From positions 1 to 64,000 of the forward strand of contig CP096137.1 of assembly GCA_023213235.1 (NCBI GenBank): a stretch of 64,000 nucleotides of DNA, in the 5' to 3' direction. The position numbers were made by a program, and so were the translations under genes. This DNA is from Elusimicrobiota bacterium. Lineage in GTDB: Bacteria; Elusimicrobiota; Elusimicrobia; UBA1565; UBA9628. How positions within the stretch are numbered: position 1 is the first letter of the stretch; each line of letters begins with the position of its first letter. Shown one piece after another: positions 1 to 9,227 of the stretch. The notes under the pieces are model-generated. The model searched no databases. It saw only the letters and a program-made list of their open reading frames with translations, and was not told the DNA's origin.

Positions 1-838
1 CGGCGAGCTGTCGAACGCCAACGGCATCGTGCAGGCCGCGGGCTTCGCGTCGATCATCCTGGGCACGGCCGCCGCCTCCGAGCTGGTCGCCCGCTTTCGC
101 GACCGCCCCGCCGCGGTGGCGGCGATCCTCGCGGCCGTCGCGGCGGCGGGCTGGCTCGCCTCGCGGCTCGTCCCGCGCGTCCCGGCGCCGCGCCCCGGCG
201 CGCCCGTCTCGCTCGATCCCGTCGGGAGCACGGCGGCGAACCTGCGCCATCTCGCGGCCCTTCCCGCCGTCCACCTCGCGACGTACGCGGCCGCGTTCTT
301 CTGGTTTCTCGGCGCGCTGTTCCAGATGAACCTGCTCGTCTACGGGTCGCGGTTGATGGGCCTCGACGAGGCCGCCTGCGGCCGGTTCCAGATCGTGCTC
401 GCGCTCGGCATCGGCGCGGGGTCGCTCGCGGCGGGACGGATCTCGCGCGGGCAGGTCGAGCTCGGTCTCGTGCCCCTGGGAGCGATCGGCCTCATGATCT
501 TCGGCGCCGACCTCGGCTTCGCCGCGCACTCGCCGCGCCGCGTCGCGATCGACCTGCTGCTGCTCGGCGTGTCCGCCGGCTTCTACGCGGTGCCGCTGCA
601 GGCCTATATTCAACAGCGCAGCCCCGCCGCCGAGCGCGGGCGCGTCGTCGCGACGGGAAACTTCCTGTGCTTCGCGGCGATCCTGATCGCCTCCGCGGCG
701 CTGTGGGCGCTCGACGCCAAGTTCCGGCTGAACCCGGCGCAGGTCTTTCTCGTCGCCGCCGCGATGACGGCCGTCGTCGCCGCCGAGATCCTGCGGCGCC
801 TGCCCGATTTTTTCTACGGCTCCTGTTTTTACCCATAA
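1..838 (+). CDS. LplT-like MFS transporter segment of a trifunctional phospholipid-salvage fusion (5' partial)
   Basis: The reading frame is open from base 2, so the gene begins upstream of the window. The segment has several hydrophobic helices and the motif SNANGIVQAAGFASIILGT, typical of the lysophospholipid flippase LplT. It ends in an artificial stop at 836-838. Adding one T in the T6 run near 807-813 joins it in frame to the PlsC-like acyltransferase that follows, and two more single-base repairs join that to an acyl-ACP synthetase. In the family, LplT moves lyso-phospholipids across the inner membrane for re-acylation by Aas, so the three parts form one salvage enzyme. The fusion reading is inference from frame continuity and known Aas architecture. 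Confidence 0.82.
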   Translation, partial: GELSNANGIVQAAGFASIILGTAAASELVARFRDRPAAVAAILAAVAAAGWLASRLVPRVPAPRPGAPVSLDPVGSTAANLRHLAALPAVHLATYAAAFFWFLGALFQMNLLVYGSRLMGLDEAACGRFQIVLALGIGAGSLAAGRISRGQVELGLVPLGAIGLMIFGADLGFAAHSPRRVAIDLLLLGVSAGFYAVPLQAYIQQRSPAAERGRVVATGNFLCFAAILIASAALWALDAKFRLNPAQVFLVAAAMTAVVAAEILRRLPDFFYGSCFYP

Positions 839-1270
839 CGCGCTGCTTCTACGACATCCGCGCCGTCGGACGGGAAAACGTGCCGCTCGAGGGCCCGGTC
901 CTGCTGGTGGCCAACCACGTTTCGTTCGTGGACGCGATCCTCATCGCGATGGCCAATCAGCGCCTCGTGCGGTTTCTGATGCTGCGCGCGTACTACGACC
1001 TCCCCGTCGCGGGCTGGTTCTTCAAGGCGATGGGCTGCGTGCCGGTGTCGAGCTCCGACGGGCCGAAGGCGCTGGCGGCGTCCTTCAAGAAGGCGCGCGA
1101 GTACATGATGTCGGGCCAGGCCGTGTGCATCTTCGCCGAGGGGAGATCAGCCGTCACGGCCAGATGCAGCGCTTCAAGCGCGGCTTCGAGGCCATGATAC
1201 ACGGCGTCGACGTCCCGATCGTGCCCGTGCACCTCGACCAGGTGTGGGGCAGCCTGTTCTCGTTCTCCGG
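814..1270 (+). CDS. PlsC/Aas-type lysophospholipid acyltransferase segment of the fusion
   Basis: This is the middle domain of the fusion. It has the acyltransferase motif NHVSFVD (the HX4D catalytic pair) at about 916-936 and the FAEGE substrate-binding motif at about 1132-1146. The frame breaks inside the second motif at a GGGG run near 1140, and again at GGGGG near 1268; one added G at each restores FAEGEISRHGQMQRFKRGFE and then the link to the ligase domain. There is no start codon suited to independent translation, which supports a single polypeptide. The expected reaction is acyl transfer from acyl-ACP to the 2-position of a lysophospholipid at the inner face of the inner membrane. Confidence 0.8.
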
Positions 1271-2989
1271 GGGCGCCTCCTCTTCAAGAAGCCGCGCGGC
1301 TGGCCGTACAAGGTCACCGTCAGCTTCGGCAAGCCGCTGCCGTCGACCGCGTCGGCCTTCGAGGTGCGCCAGGCGATCCTCTCGCTGGGAGCGGACGCGT
1401 TCACCCATCGCCTCGCCGACTCGCCCCCGCTGCCGCTGGCGTTCTCGCGACAGGCCAAGAGCCGTCCCTTCGCCCTCTCGGTGTGCGACTCGACGGGCGC
1501 CGAGCTCAACGCGCTCTCGGCGCTCGCGGGCTCCTACCTGCTCGGCCGCGAGCTCGCGAAAACCTCCGCAGAGGAGCGCGTCGGCGTGATGCTGCCGCCG
1601 TCGGTCGGCGGCGCCCTCGCGAACGCGGGCCTCGCTCTTCACGGCAAGGTCGCGGTCAATCTGAATTACACGGCCAGCAAGGATGTCGTGGATGCCTGCA
1701 TCGCGAAAGCGCAGATCAAAACCGTCGTGTCTTCGCGCAAGTTCGCGGAGAAGCTGGGTTGGGAGCCCGATGGGAAAAAGGTCTATGTGGAGGACGTGCT
1801 CCCGTCGATCACCTCCTTCGACAAGGCTCTTCACGCCGTTCTCTTTCTTGTTCTCCCGTCGTTCGTTCTCGAGCGGACGTTCTTCAACGCCGCTCGCGGT
1901 CCGTTGGATAGGCTCGCCACTATCATGTTCACCTCCGGCTCTACCGGAATGCCGAAGGGCGTGATGCTGACCCATTTTAATGTACTCGCCAACCTCGAGG
2001 CCGTCGCCCAGGTCGTCTCGCTCGGCCCCGCCGACCGGATGCTCGGGGTCCTGCCCTTCTTCCACTCGTTCGGCTTCACGGCGACCTTGTGGCTGCCGCT
2101 GCGCCTGGGCATGGGCGCGGCCTACCACTACAACCCGCTCGACGCGCGCACGGTCGGCAAGCTCGTCGAAGAACGCGCGCTGACGGTGATCCTCGGCACG
2201 CCGACCTTCCTGCTCGCCTGGATGCGCCGCGTCGAGGCCGCCCAGTTCAAGACCTTGCGCCTCGCCGTCGTCGGCGCCGAGAAGCTGCGCGAGGAGGTCG
2301 CCAAGGCGTTCGCGGAGAAATACGGCGTGACTCCGCTCGAGGGCTACGGCGCCACCGAGCTCTCGCCCGTCGCCTCTTTGAACATCCCCGATATCGCCTG
2401 GCCGGGGATCAAGCAGACGGGCACCAAGCTCGGCACCGTCGGCCAGCCGCTGCCCGGCGTGTTCATGAAGATCGTCGACCAGGAGACGGGCGCGGAGCTC
2501 GGCCCCGACGCGCCCGGGCTCCTCCTCGTGCGCGGACCGAACGTGATGAAGGGCTATCTCGAGGACCCGGCCAAGACGGCCGAGGTCGTCAAGGACGGCT
2601 ACTACGTCACCGGCGACATCGCCAAGATCGACGAAGACGGCTTCGTCCAGCTCACCGACCGCCTCTCGCGCTTTTCGAAGGTCGGCGGCGAGATGGTGCC
2701 GCACGTCAAGGTCGAGGAGTCGCTTCACGAGGCGCTCGGCCTGCTCGATCAGAGCTTCGTCGTCGCCGGCGTCCCCGACGACAAGCGCGGCGAGCGGCTC
2801 GTCGTCCTGCACAAGGCCGGCGTCGACGTCGACGCGGCGCTGGCCAAGCTCGCCGGCTCCGGCCTTCCGAAGCTGTGGATCCCCGACAAGGCCTCGTTCC
2901 ACGAGGTCGCCGAGTTCCCGCTGCTGGGCTCCGGCAAGGTCGACTTCCAGAGGCTGAAGGCCGAAGCGCGGCGCCTGGAAGGGCTATAA
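1244..2989 (+). CDS. aas: Acyl-ACP synthetase (AMP-binding) segment of the fusion, Aas-like
   Basis: This is the C-terminal ANL-superfamily domain. The phosphate-binding loop TSGSTGMPKGVMLTH lies at about 1930-1974, the GYGATELSP motif at about 2344, and the TGDIAKIDEDGF hinge at about 2611. In Aas this domain charges ACP with free fatty acid using ATP, supplying the acyltransferase domain. The first residues (from 1244) belong to the wrong frame; true coding in this frame starts after the GGGGG run at about 1268. The stop at 2987-2989 overlaps a TATAAT box (2985-2990) that probably drives the next gene. With all three frameshifts repaired, bases 2-2989 make 997 codons without an internal stop. 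Confidence 0.85.
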   Translation: MGQPVLVLRGRLLFKKPRGWPYKVTVSFGKPLPSTASAFEVRQAILSLGADAFTHRLADSPPLPLAFSRQAKSRPFALSVCDSTGAELNALSALAGSYLLGRELAKTSAEERVGVMLPPSVGGALANAGLALHGKVAVNLNYTASKDVVDACIAKAQIKTVVSSRKFAEKLGWEPDGKKVYVEDVLPSITSFDKALHAVLFLVLPSFVLERTFFNAARGPLDRLATIMFTSGSTGMPKGVMLTHFNVLANLEAVAQVVSLGPADRMLGVLPFFHSFGFTATLWLPLRLGMGAAYHYNPLDARTVGKLVEERALTVILGTPTFLLAWMRRVEAAQFKTLRLAVVGAEKLREEVAKAFAEKYGVTPLEGYGATELSPVASLNIPDIAWPGIKQTGTKLGTVGQPLPGVFMKIVDQETGAELGPDAPGLLLVRGPNVMKGYLEDPAKTAEVVKDGYYVTGDIAKIDEDGFVQLTDRLSRFSKVGGEMVPHVKVEESLHEALGLLDQSFVVAGVPDDKRGERLVVLHKAGVDVDAALAKLAGSGLPKLWIPDKASFHEVAEFPLLGSGKVDFQRLKAEARRLEGL

Positions 2990-2999
2990 TCCACGCCGC

Positions 3000-4505
3000 A
3001 TGCTGATGCTCCTCGCCGCCGCGCTGATCGCCGCGAACGCCCTCTTCGTGCTCATGGAGTTCGCCCTCGTGCGCGTGCGCCCGTCGCGCATCGAGGTGCT
3101 CGCGCGCAAGGGCGGGCGCAGCGCGATCGCCGTGCAGGAGGTCCTGCGCAGCCTCGACGACTACCTCGCGGCCTGCCAGGTCGGCATCACGATCCTCTCG
3201 CTGACCCTCGGCTACGTCGCCGAGCCGACGATCGCCGCGCACGTCGAGCGCGCTCTCCACGGCCTGACGTCGCGGCTGCACCCGACCGTGTTCCACGGGG
3301 TCGTGTTCGCGCTGTCGATCGGCGTGCTGTCCTGGTTCCACATCGTGCTCGGCGAGCTCGTCCCGCGCACGCTCGGCATCCAGTTCGCCGAGAAGGTGTC
3401 CTTGTGGGGAGTCCTTCCGCTCAAAGCCTTCGCGGCCTTCCTGAAATGGCCGGTGTGGTTTTTGTCCGCGTCGTCGCAGGGCATCCTGCGCCTCTTCCGC
3501 ATCAAGCCCGCCTCGGAGGCCGACCACAGCGTCACCGTCGACGAGATGCGGGTGCTGCTCGGCGAGACGCAGGAGAAGGGCGCCATGCCGCTCGAGCGGC
3601 TGCTGCTGCTCGAGAACCTCTTCGACTTCGGCTCGGCGAGGGTCGCCGAGGCGATGCGGCCGCGCGAGCGCATCGTGTTCCTCTCCCTGGCGCGCCCGTG
3701 GTCCGAGAACCTCGCGGTCATCCGCGAGAAGCGGTACTCGCGCTACCCGCTGTGCTCGACCGATGAGCTCGACTCGGCGATCGGCTACGTGCACGTCAAG
3801 GACCTGCTCCTCGAGGACGTCGGGCCGGAGCCCGACCTCAAGAAGCTGCGCCGCGACCTCTACGAGATCGCCGACTCCGAGCCGCTCGAGAAGCTGCTGA
3901 AGACCCTGCCGGACAAGGGCGTCCACCTCGCGGTCGTCCGCGACGGCATGAACCGGATCGTCGGCCTGCTCACCCTCGAGGACATTCTCGAGGAGCTCGT
4001 CGGCGAGGTCCGCGACGAGTTCGAAAAGGTGAAAGCCTGGGTCCCGGGCGAGATGTTCGAGCGCGCCGCCGTCGACGCGAACCTGCCCACCGTCGAGCGC
4101 AAGGCCACGATCCGCCACTTGATGGACCGCATGAAGGCCGCCAACCCCGACCTCGACGCCGAGACCGCGTTCGCCGCCGTCTGGGAGCGCGAGCTCAAGT
4201 TCGCGAGCGCCGTCGGCCACGGCGTGCTCGTCCCTCACGCGCGCCTGCCGGGCCTCAAAACCTCGCTCGTCGCCGTGGGCCGCTGGCCCAAGGCCCCGCC
4301 GCTGCCCACGCCCGACGGCGCCCCGCTGCGCCTCGTCTTCCTGATCCTGACCCCTCTCGAGACGCCGACGATGCAGCTCAAGGTCCTCCAGCGCATCGCC
4401 TCGCTCATCATGAACGAGACTTTGCGCCGCAAGATCCTGCGCGCCAAGACCGACGACGCCCTCCTCACCCTCCTGCGCACCGCCGACACCTTGCTAGCGA
4501 CCTAG
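3000..4505 (+). CDS. CNNM/CBS-domain membrane protein with a C-terminal PTS EIIA-like domain
   Basis: A protein of 501 aa. Residues 1-170 are a CNNM-type domain with about three to four hydrophobic helices (as in HlyC/CorC ion-transport proteins), followed by a CBS pair (about 195-330; for example IGYVHVKDLLLE and LLTLEDILEELVGEV). The last 145 residues resemble PTS EIIA type 2 (fructose/Ntr), with GVLVPHARLPGL placing the phospho-acceptor-like histidine at residue 413 and the LRLVFLILTPLE strand after it. HlyC/CorC proteins usually end in a small CorC_HlyC domain, so this ending is unusual. TATAAT at 2985-2990, 9 nt before the ATG, suggests its own promoter. The stop is followed after 1 bp by a long palindrome. 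The substrate and phosphodonor are unknown. Confidence 0.8.
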   Translation: MLMLLAAALIAANALFVLMEFALVRVRPSRIEVLARKGGRSAIAVQEVLRSLDDYLAACQVGITILSLTLGYVAEPTIAAHVERALHGLTSRLHPTVFHGVVFALSIGVLSWFHIVLGELVPRTLGIQFAEKVSLWGVLPLKAFAAFLKWPVWFLSASSQGILRLFRIKPASEADHSVTVDEMRVLLGETQEKGAMPLERLLLLENLFDFGSARVAEAMRPRERIVFLSLARPWSENLAVIREKRYSRYPLCSTDELDSAIGYVHVKDLLLEDVGPEPDLKKLRRDLYEIADSEPLEKLLKTLPDKGVHLAVVRDGMNRIVGLLTLEDILEELVGEVRDEFEKVKAWVPGEMFERAAVDANLPTVERKATIRHLMDRMKAANPDLDAETAFAAVWERELKFASAVGHGVLVPHARLPGLKTSLVAVGRWPKAPPLPTPDGAPLRLVFLILTPLETPTMQLKVLQRIASLIMNETLRRKILRAKTDDALLTLLRTADTLLAT

Positions 4506-4506
4506 G

Positions 4507-4585
4507 CGGTGTCAGGTTGTGCAATTGTCCGATTCTCCACTGATCGGCTTTGTAAAGAATCGGACAATTGCACAACCTGACACCG
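4507..4585. repeat. Perfect palindrome A with GGTGTCAG end motif
   Basis: Arms 4507-4535 and 4557-4585 are 29-bp perfect inverted repeats around a 21-base loop. The outer ends read CGGTGTCAGG. The left arm begins 1 bp after the stop of the CNNM gene, and the right arm ends 28 bp before hemE. Shorter outer motifs of the same kind flank the palindromes at 22860-22938 and 37323-37385 and the repeats at 13813 and 14356, while the inner arm sequences differ. It could act as a terminator in RNA, but it has no T tract. Confidence 0.85.
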
Positions 4586-4612
4586 TTCGGTTCTAAGTGG
4601 TATCATGAGCGA

Positions 4613-5637
4613 ATGGCCAGGGAAAAGCTGCGCTTTTTGCGCGCTTGCCGTTCCGAAAAAGTGGACGCGACCCCCGTCTGGTTCATGCGCCAGGCGGGAC
4701 GCTACATGGAGGAGTACCGGAACCTGCGCAAGAAGCATTCGATCCTCGAGCTGGCGAAGAATCCCGAACTCGCCTGCGAGGTCACGCTCCAGCCGCTGCG
4801 CGTCCATGACGTCGACGCCGCGATCCTCTTCGCCGACATCCTGCTCATCGTCGAGCCGATGGGCCTCAAGCTGACCTTCGCGCCGGGCCCGTCGATCTCG
4901 AACCCGGTGCGCACGGCCGCCGACGTGAAGGCGCTGCGCGTCGAGGGAGCGGCCGAGGGCTTGGCCTACGTCTCGCGCGCGGTAAGCCTGATCCGGCGCG
5001 AGATCGACGGCAAGAAGGCGCTGATCGGCTTCGCCGGCGCGCCGTTCACCGTCGCGAGCTACATGATCGAGGGCGGTCCCTCCGACCACTACAAGCTCAC
5101 GAAGGCGATGATGACCGAGCGGCCCGAGCTGTGGGACGCGCTCATGAAGAAGGTGCGCACCGTCACGGCCGAGTACCTCGAGGCGCAGGTCGCCGCGGGC
5201 GCGCAGGCCGTCCAGCTCTTCGACTCCTGGATCGGCGCGCTGACGCCCGACCAGTATCGCCGGCACGTGCGCCCGCACTCGAAGTGGATCCTGGACCGCC
5301 TGGCCAAGACCGGCGTGCCGACGATCTCCTTCGGCACGGGCACCAACGGCTTCCTCGAGGACTTCGCGGCCGCCGGCGGCTCGGTCGTCGGCGTCGACTG
5401 GCGCATCGACCTCGACGCGGCGCGCCGCCGCCTCGGCAAGCGGCCCGTGCAGGGCAACCTCGACCCGATCCTTCTTTTTCCGATCCCAAGACGCTGAAGA
5501 AGGCCGTCGCCGACGTCGTCGCGCGCAACGGCGGCCGCAAAGGCCACATCTTCAACCTGGGACACGGCATCCTCCCGACGACCCCGGTGGACAACGTCCG
5601 CCGCGTGGCCGATTGGGTTCACGAACTGAGCCGATGA
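4613..5637 (+). CDS. hemE: Uroporphyrinogen decarboxylase
   Basis: Decarboxylates the four acetate side chains of uroporphyrinogen III to give coproporphyrinogen III in cytosolic haem synthesis. The N-terminal signature [16 protein letters not shown] is present, as are GFAGAPFT and QLFDSWIG. The frame breaks at a CTTTTT run near 5471-5479; one added T restores the normal C-terminus (SDPK..., NLGHGILP) and gives 341 aa, the usual family length. ATG 4613 is preferred because TATCAT (4601-4606) lies exactly 6 nt upstream, suggesting a leaderless mRNA. The stop overlaps the ATG of the next haem gene. Confidence 0.95.
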
Positions 5638-7097
5638 GAAACGATCATCACCGCCGCGACGGCCGCGATCAGAGGCACGAGAACCGCCCGCCGAAGAAGG
5701 TCGTCGTCCTCGGCGCCGGCATCTCCGGCCTCGTCGCCGCCTACGAGCTCTCGAAGCGGAGCCGCGTCGAGGTGATCGTGCTCGAGGCCGCCCCGCGCGC
5801 CGGCGGCAAGATCAAGACCGAGAACGTCGACGGCCAGATCGTCGAGTCCGGACCCGACAGCTTCCTGACGACCAAGCCCGAGATGGTGGAGCTCGTGCGC
5901 GAGCTCGGCCTCGAGGGGGACCTGATCCCGACGGGCGCCGACTCGCGCGTGTCCGTGCTCGTCGGCGGGCGCATGCTGCCGATGCCCTCGGGCCTGAACC
6001 TGGTCGCCCCGACGCGCGCGCTGCCCTTCGCCTTCTCGCCGCTGTTCTCGATGAAGGCCAAGCTGCACATGGCGCTCGAGCCGCTGCGGCCCGCGCGCCG
6101 CGACGGGGCCGACGAGTCGCTGGCCGATTTCACGCGCCGCCGCCTCGGCGACGAGGCGCTCGAGCGGCTCGTGGGCCCGATGCTCGCCGGCATCTACGCG
6201 GGCGACCCCGAGAAGCTCAGCGTGCGCTCGACCTTCCCGCAGCTGCTCGAGCTCGAGAAGAAGGGCGGCCTCGTGCGTTCGATGTGGAGCCCGATGACGA
6301 AGGCCTCCTCGAAGCGCCCGGCCGGGATGACGACCTTCATGACGCTCAAGGGCGGGCTCTCGAAGATCGTCGACGAACTGCGCCGCCGCCTCCCCGCCGG
6401 CGCGCTCAAAGAGGACTGTCCCGCGCAGGCCGTGCGCCGCCGCGACGGAAAGTGGGAGATCGTCACGCCCAACCAGGTTTTCACCGCCGACGCCGTCGTG
6501 TCCGCGCTGCCCGCCGGCGCGCTCGCCGACGCCGTCGAGGGCCTCGATCCCGAGCTGTGCATGCGCCTGCGCGAGATTCCGTTCGCGTCGACCGCGACGT
6601 CGGCGTTGATCTACGACGCGAAGGACCTGCCGCGGCCTCCCCGCGGCTTCGGCTTCCTCGCCGCCCGCGGCGAGGGACTGACGATCACGGCCGCGACCTA
6701 CTCCTCGTCCAAGTTCCCGGCCCGCGCCGAGGCGGGGAAGATCGTCGTGCGCGCCTTCGTCGGCGGCGCCGGACGCGAGGCCGACGCCGAGGGCGCGATC
6801 ACGCGCCTCGAGTCCAAGGTCCGCGCCGACCTCGACAAGACGCTCGGCCTCGGCGGCGCGCAGCCCGTCGCTCAGCGCACGGCCCGCTGGATCAAGGCCA
6901 ACCCGCAGTACGACGTCGGCCACTCGCGCCGCCTCGACCGCCTCGCGTCCTGCCTCAAGAGCCACGACGGGCTCGTGCTCGCCGGGGCGTCGTACGGCGG
7001 CGTCGGCCTGCCGGACTGCGTCCGTTCCGGACGCCGCGCCGCCGAGCTCGCCGCCGCCGGACCAAGGAGAAACCATGATCGGCCAGGACTTGCTTAG
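5634..7097 (+). CDS. hemY: Protoporphyrinogen/coproporphyrinogen oxidase
   Basis: An FAD-dependent oxidase of 487 aa acting late in haem synthesis. The dinucleotide-binding motif [17 protein letters not shown] lies near residues 22-38, followed by the PPOX-typical GGKIKTE and FLTTKPEM, and the C-terminal [20 protein letters not shown]-binding segment. ATG 5634 overlaps the hemE stop by 4 nt, indicating translational coupling. The first 20 residues are His/Arg-rich and not conserved in the family. Its 3' end overlaps the mgtC-like gene by 23 nt. The sequence does not decide between protoporphyrinogen and coproporphyrinogen III as substrate. Confidence 0.9.
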   Translation: MRNDHHRRDGRDQRHENRPPKKVVVLGAGISGLVAAYELSKRSRVEVIVLEAAPRAGGKIKTENVDGQIVESGPDSFLTTKPEMVELVRELGLEGDLIPTGADSRVSVLVGGRMLPMPSGLNLVAPTRALPFAFSPLFSMKAKLHMALEPLRPARRDGADESLADFTRRRLGDEALERLVGPMLAGIYAGDPEKLSVRSTFPQLLELEKKGGLVRSMWSPMTKASSKRPAGMTTFMTLKGGLSKIVDELRRRLPAGALKEDCPAQAVRRRDGKWEIVTPNQVFTADAVVSALPAGALADAVEGLDPELCMRLREIPFASTATSALIYDAKDLPRPPRGFGFLAARGEGLTITAATYSSSKFPARAEAGKIVVRAFVGGAGREADAEGAITRLESKVRADLDKTLGLGGAQPVAQRTARWIKANPQYDVGHSRRLDRLASCLKSHDGLVLAGASYGGVGLPDCVRSGRRAAELAAAGPRRNHDRPGLA

Positions 7098-7710
7098 CCT
7101 GCTCGTCGCGCTGTGCCTCGGGGCCTTCATCGGCCTCGAGCGGGAGCTCAGCGACAAGGCCGCGGGCCTGCGCACCAACATCCTCATCTGCCTCGGCTCC
7201 TGCCTGTTCGCGATCCTCTCCCGCGCGGTCGCGACCGCCGCCGGCACCGACATCACGCGCATGGCCGCGCAGATCGTCTCGGGCATCGGCTTCCTCGGCG
7301 CCGGCGCGATCATGCGCGAGGGCGAGCACGTGACCGGCCTGACGACGGCGGCCACGATCTGGGTCGTCGCCGCGATCGGCGTCACGGTCGGCTTCGGGTA
7401 TTACTCGCTCGGCGCCGCGACCGCCGTCATCACCTTGGTCGTCCAGTCGATCTTCCCGCACCTCGACACGATGATCGACGAGCTGCGCCAGCGCCACACC
7501 TTCCGCATCCACTCCGACCTCAACGACGACGGCCTCGAGCAGATCAAGACGATCTTCCGCAACTCGGACGTGAAGGTCCTGCGCCGCAAGCTCATGAAGA
7601 AGGCCGACCTCTACTACAGCGAGTGGTACGTCGCGGGCCCCCGCCTCGAGCAGAAGAGCGTCGTGCGCATGCTCCTCGAGAACAAGCACGTCCGGGAGCT
7701 GACGTACTAG
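7075..7710 (+). CDS. MgtC/SapB family membrane protein
   Basis: A protein of 211 aa with four to five hydrophobic helices in the first 130 residues and the family hallmarks FIGLERE, LRTNIL and GIGFLGAGAIM, then a soluble ACT-like C-terminal tail. MgtC proteins are inner-membrane proteins linked to magnesium limitation and to modulation of the F-type ATPase. Other members of the wider family have no known role. AAGGAG at 7063-7068 is a good ribosome binding site, even though the start lies inside the hemY end. It is probably co-transcribed with hemE-hemY, but no functional link to haem is evident. Confidence 0.85.
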   Translation: MIGQDLLSLLVALCLGAFIGLERELSDKAAGLRTNILICLGSCLFAILSRAVATAAGTDITRMAAQIVSGIGFLGAGAIMREGEHVTGLTTAATIWVVAAIGVTVGFGYYSLGAATAVITLVVQSIFPHLDTMIDELRQRHTFRIHSDLNDDGLEQIKTIFRNSDVKVLRRKLMKKADLYYSEWYVAGPRLEQKSVVRMLLENKHVRELTY

Positions 7711-7714
7711 GACC

Positions 7715-8752
7715 ATGGACGCGGCCAAGGTTCAGTCGGCGCTGGCCGACCTCGGCCTCCCCAAGTTCCGCTGGGAGCAGATCCGCCAGGCCGTCTTCGG
7801 CCAGGCCGTCGAGTCCTGGGACGCGATCGCGGTGCTGCCCGCCGCGGCGCGGGCGGCCCTCGCGGAGAAGGTCCCGTTCATGTCCGTGACCGAGCGGCGC
7901 GTCGACGTCTCCGGCGACGGCCGCGCGCACAAGGCGCTCCTGGACCTCAAGGACGGCCGCGTCGTCGAGACCGTGCTTCTTCGGCCGTCGGAAACTCGTT
8001 GGACGACGTGCATCTCCTCCCAGGTCGGCTGCGCGGTCGCCTGCACGTTCTGCGCCACGGGCCTCATGGGCCTGACGCGAAGCCTGACCCCCGAGGAGAT
8101 CACCGACCAGGTCCTGTTCTGGCGCCAGTACATGGCCAAGAAGAACCTCCCCGGCCGCCTCGACAACGTCGTCTACATGGGCATGGGCGAGCCCTTCGCC
8201 TGCTACGACCAGGTCGCCGCGAGCCTGAAGACGCTCGTCGACCAGCGCCAGTTCGGCATCGGCTCGCGCCACATCTCGGTGTCCACCTCCGGCGTGGCGC
8301 CGAAGATCGTGCAGTTCGGCAAGGATTTCCCGCAGGTCAACCTCGCCATCTCGCTGCACGCCGCGACCGATCCCCTGCGCACGCGGCTCGTGCCGATGAA
8401 CAAGGCTTACGATCTCGCCAAGCTCGCCGAGGCCCTCAAGGAGTACATCGGCTCCTCGAACCGGAAGATCTTCTTTGAATATGTTTTGCTCAAAGGAGAG
8501 AACGACCGCCCCGAGGACGCCGACGCCTTGGTGAAGTGGCTGGCCACGGTCGGGCCCAAGGAGCTGCTGCACGTCAACCTGATCGTGTTCAACCAGACCG
8601 ACACCCCGCACCAGCCCACCGACGAGAACGACGCGCGCGAGTTCCAGAAGCGCATGCTCGCGGGCGGCTACAAGTCCACGGTGCGCCAGAACCTGGGCCG
8701 CGACATCGACGGCGCCTGCGGGCAGCTCGTCGTCTTGGAGAAGGGAAAATGA
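7715..8752 (+). CDS. rlmN: 23S rRNA/tRNA (adenine-C2) methyltransferase, radical SAM
   Basis: A protein of 345 aa. The radical-SAM cluster is CAVACTFCATG (CX3CX2C), with the SAM-binding GEP motif as MGMGEP. The C-terminal catalytic cysteine lies in DIDGACGQL. The enzyme methylates C2 of A2503 in 23S rRNA and A37 in some tRNAs. The start follows the mgtC-like gene by 4 bp, and the stop overlaps the next ATG (ATGA), so it sits in the same operon. Confidence 0.95.
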   Translation: MDAAKVQSALADLGLPKFRWEQIRQAVFGQAVESWDAIAVLPAAARAALAEKVPFMSVTERRVDVSGDGRAHKALLDLKDGRVVETVLLRPSETRWTTCISSQVGCAVACTFCATGLMGLTRSLTPEEITDQVLFWRQYMAKKNLPGRLDNVVYMGMGEPFACYDQVAASLKTLVDQRQFGIGSRHISVSTSGVAPKIVQFGKDFPQVNLAISLHAATDPLRTRLVPMNKAYDLAKLAEALKEYIGSSNRKIFFEYVLLKGENDRPEDADALVKWLATVGPKELLHVNLIVFNQTDTPHQPTDENDAREFQKRMLAGGYKSTVRQNLGRDIDGACGQLVVLEKGK

Positions 8753-9226
8753 GCGACGAATATAGAGAGACGCAGCCCCCAAGGACATCCGCGACCGGCC
8801 GTCGCGCGCGCGCTACGACAAGATCAAGTCCACGCTCGACCTCAAGTGGCGCCGCCGCGCGCTGCAGAGCGAGCGCATGACGCGCGAGCTCGCCGACCAC
8901 CTCTTCGACGCCTTTGAAAAACCGTGGACGTGGTGCGGCTTCTGGCTGCTGCAGCCCGACGGCAAGGCCTTCCAGCCCGGGCCCGCGCGGCCCGAGCCCG
9001 CGCCCGCCGCGGTGCCCAACGAAGGACCGTTCTCCGACGCGATCCGCACGACCGAGCCCGTGCGCGCGGGGAAAAGATCTACGTGCCCGTCCTCGACAAG
9101 AACGCCCGCGTCTGGGCCGTCTTCGAGGCGCGCTCGACCGTCGCCTTCGACGACATGGACGCGCGCTGGATCGAGCGGCTGTTCAAGCCGTTCCAGACCA
9201 TCGAGAAGGCCCTGCCTCAGCCCTGA
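8749..9226 (+). CDS. Small GAF-like protein of unknown function
   Basis: Once two single-base losses are repaired (CCCCC near 8776-8780 and GGGG near 9068-9072), this makes a 159-aa protein. It starts MSDEYRETQPPKDIRDRPSR, then has a predicted helix and a GAF-like core (WTWCGFWLL, KIYVPVLDKNARVWAVFE, then a helix with DMDARWIERLFKPF). Free-standing GAF domains bind small ligands or act in redox sensing, but no catalytic cysteine pattern is clear. It overlaps the rlmN stop by 4 nt and is followed after 1 bp by the EF-G-like gene. The GAF assignment rests on pattern only. Confidence 0.6.
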
Positions 9227-9227
9227 C

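Noticed and set aside
1154..2902. Long open frame on the minus strand opposite the aas fusion, and many similar long shadow frames throughout
   Set aside because: In GC-rich DNA, the antisense frames of real genes stay open. These translate to Arg/Gly/Asp-rich sequence without family motifs, and the opposite strand has recognised domains.
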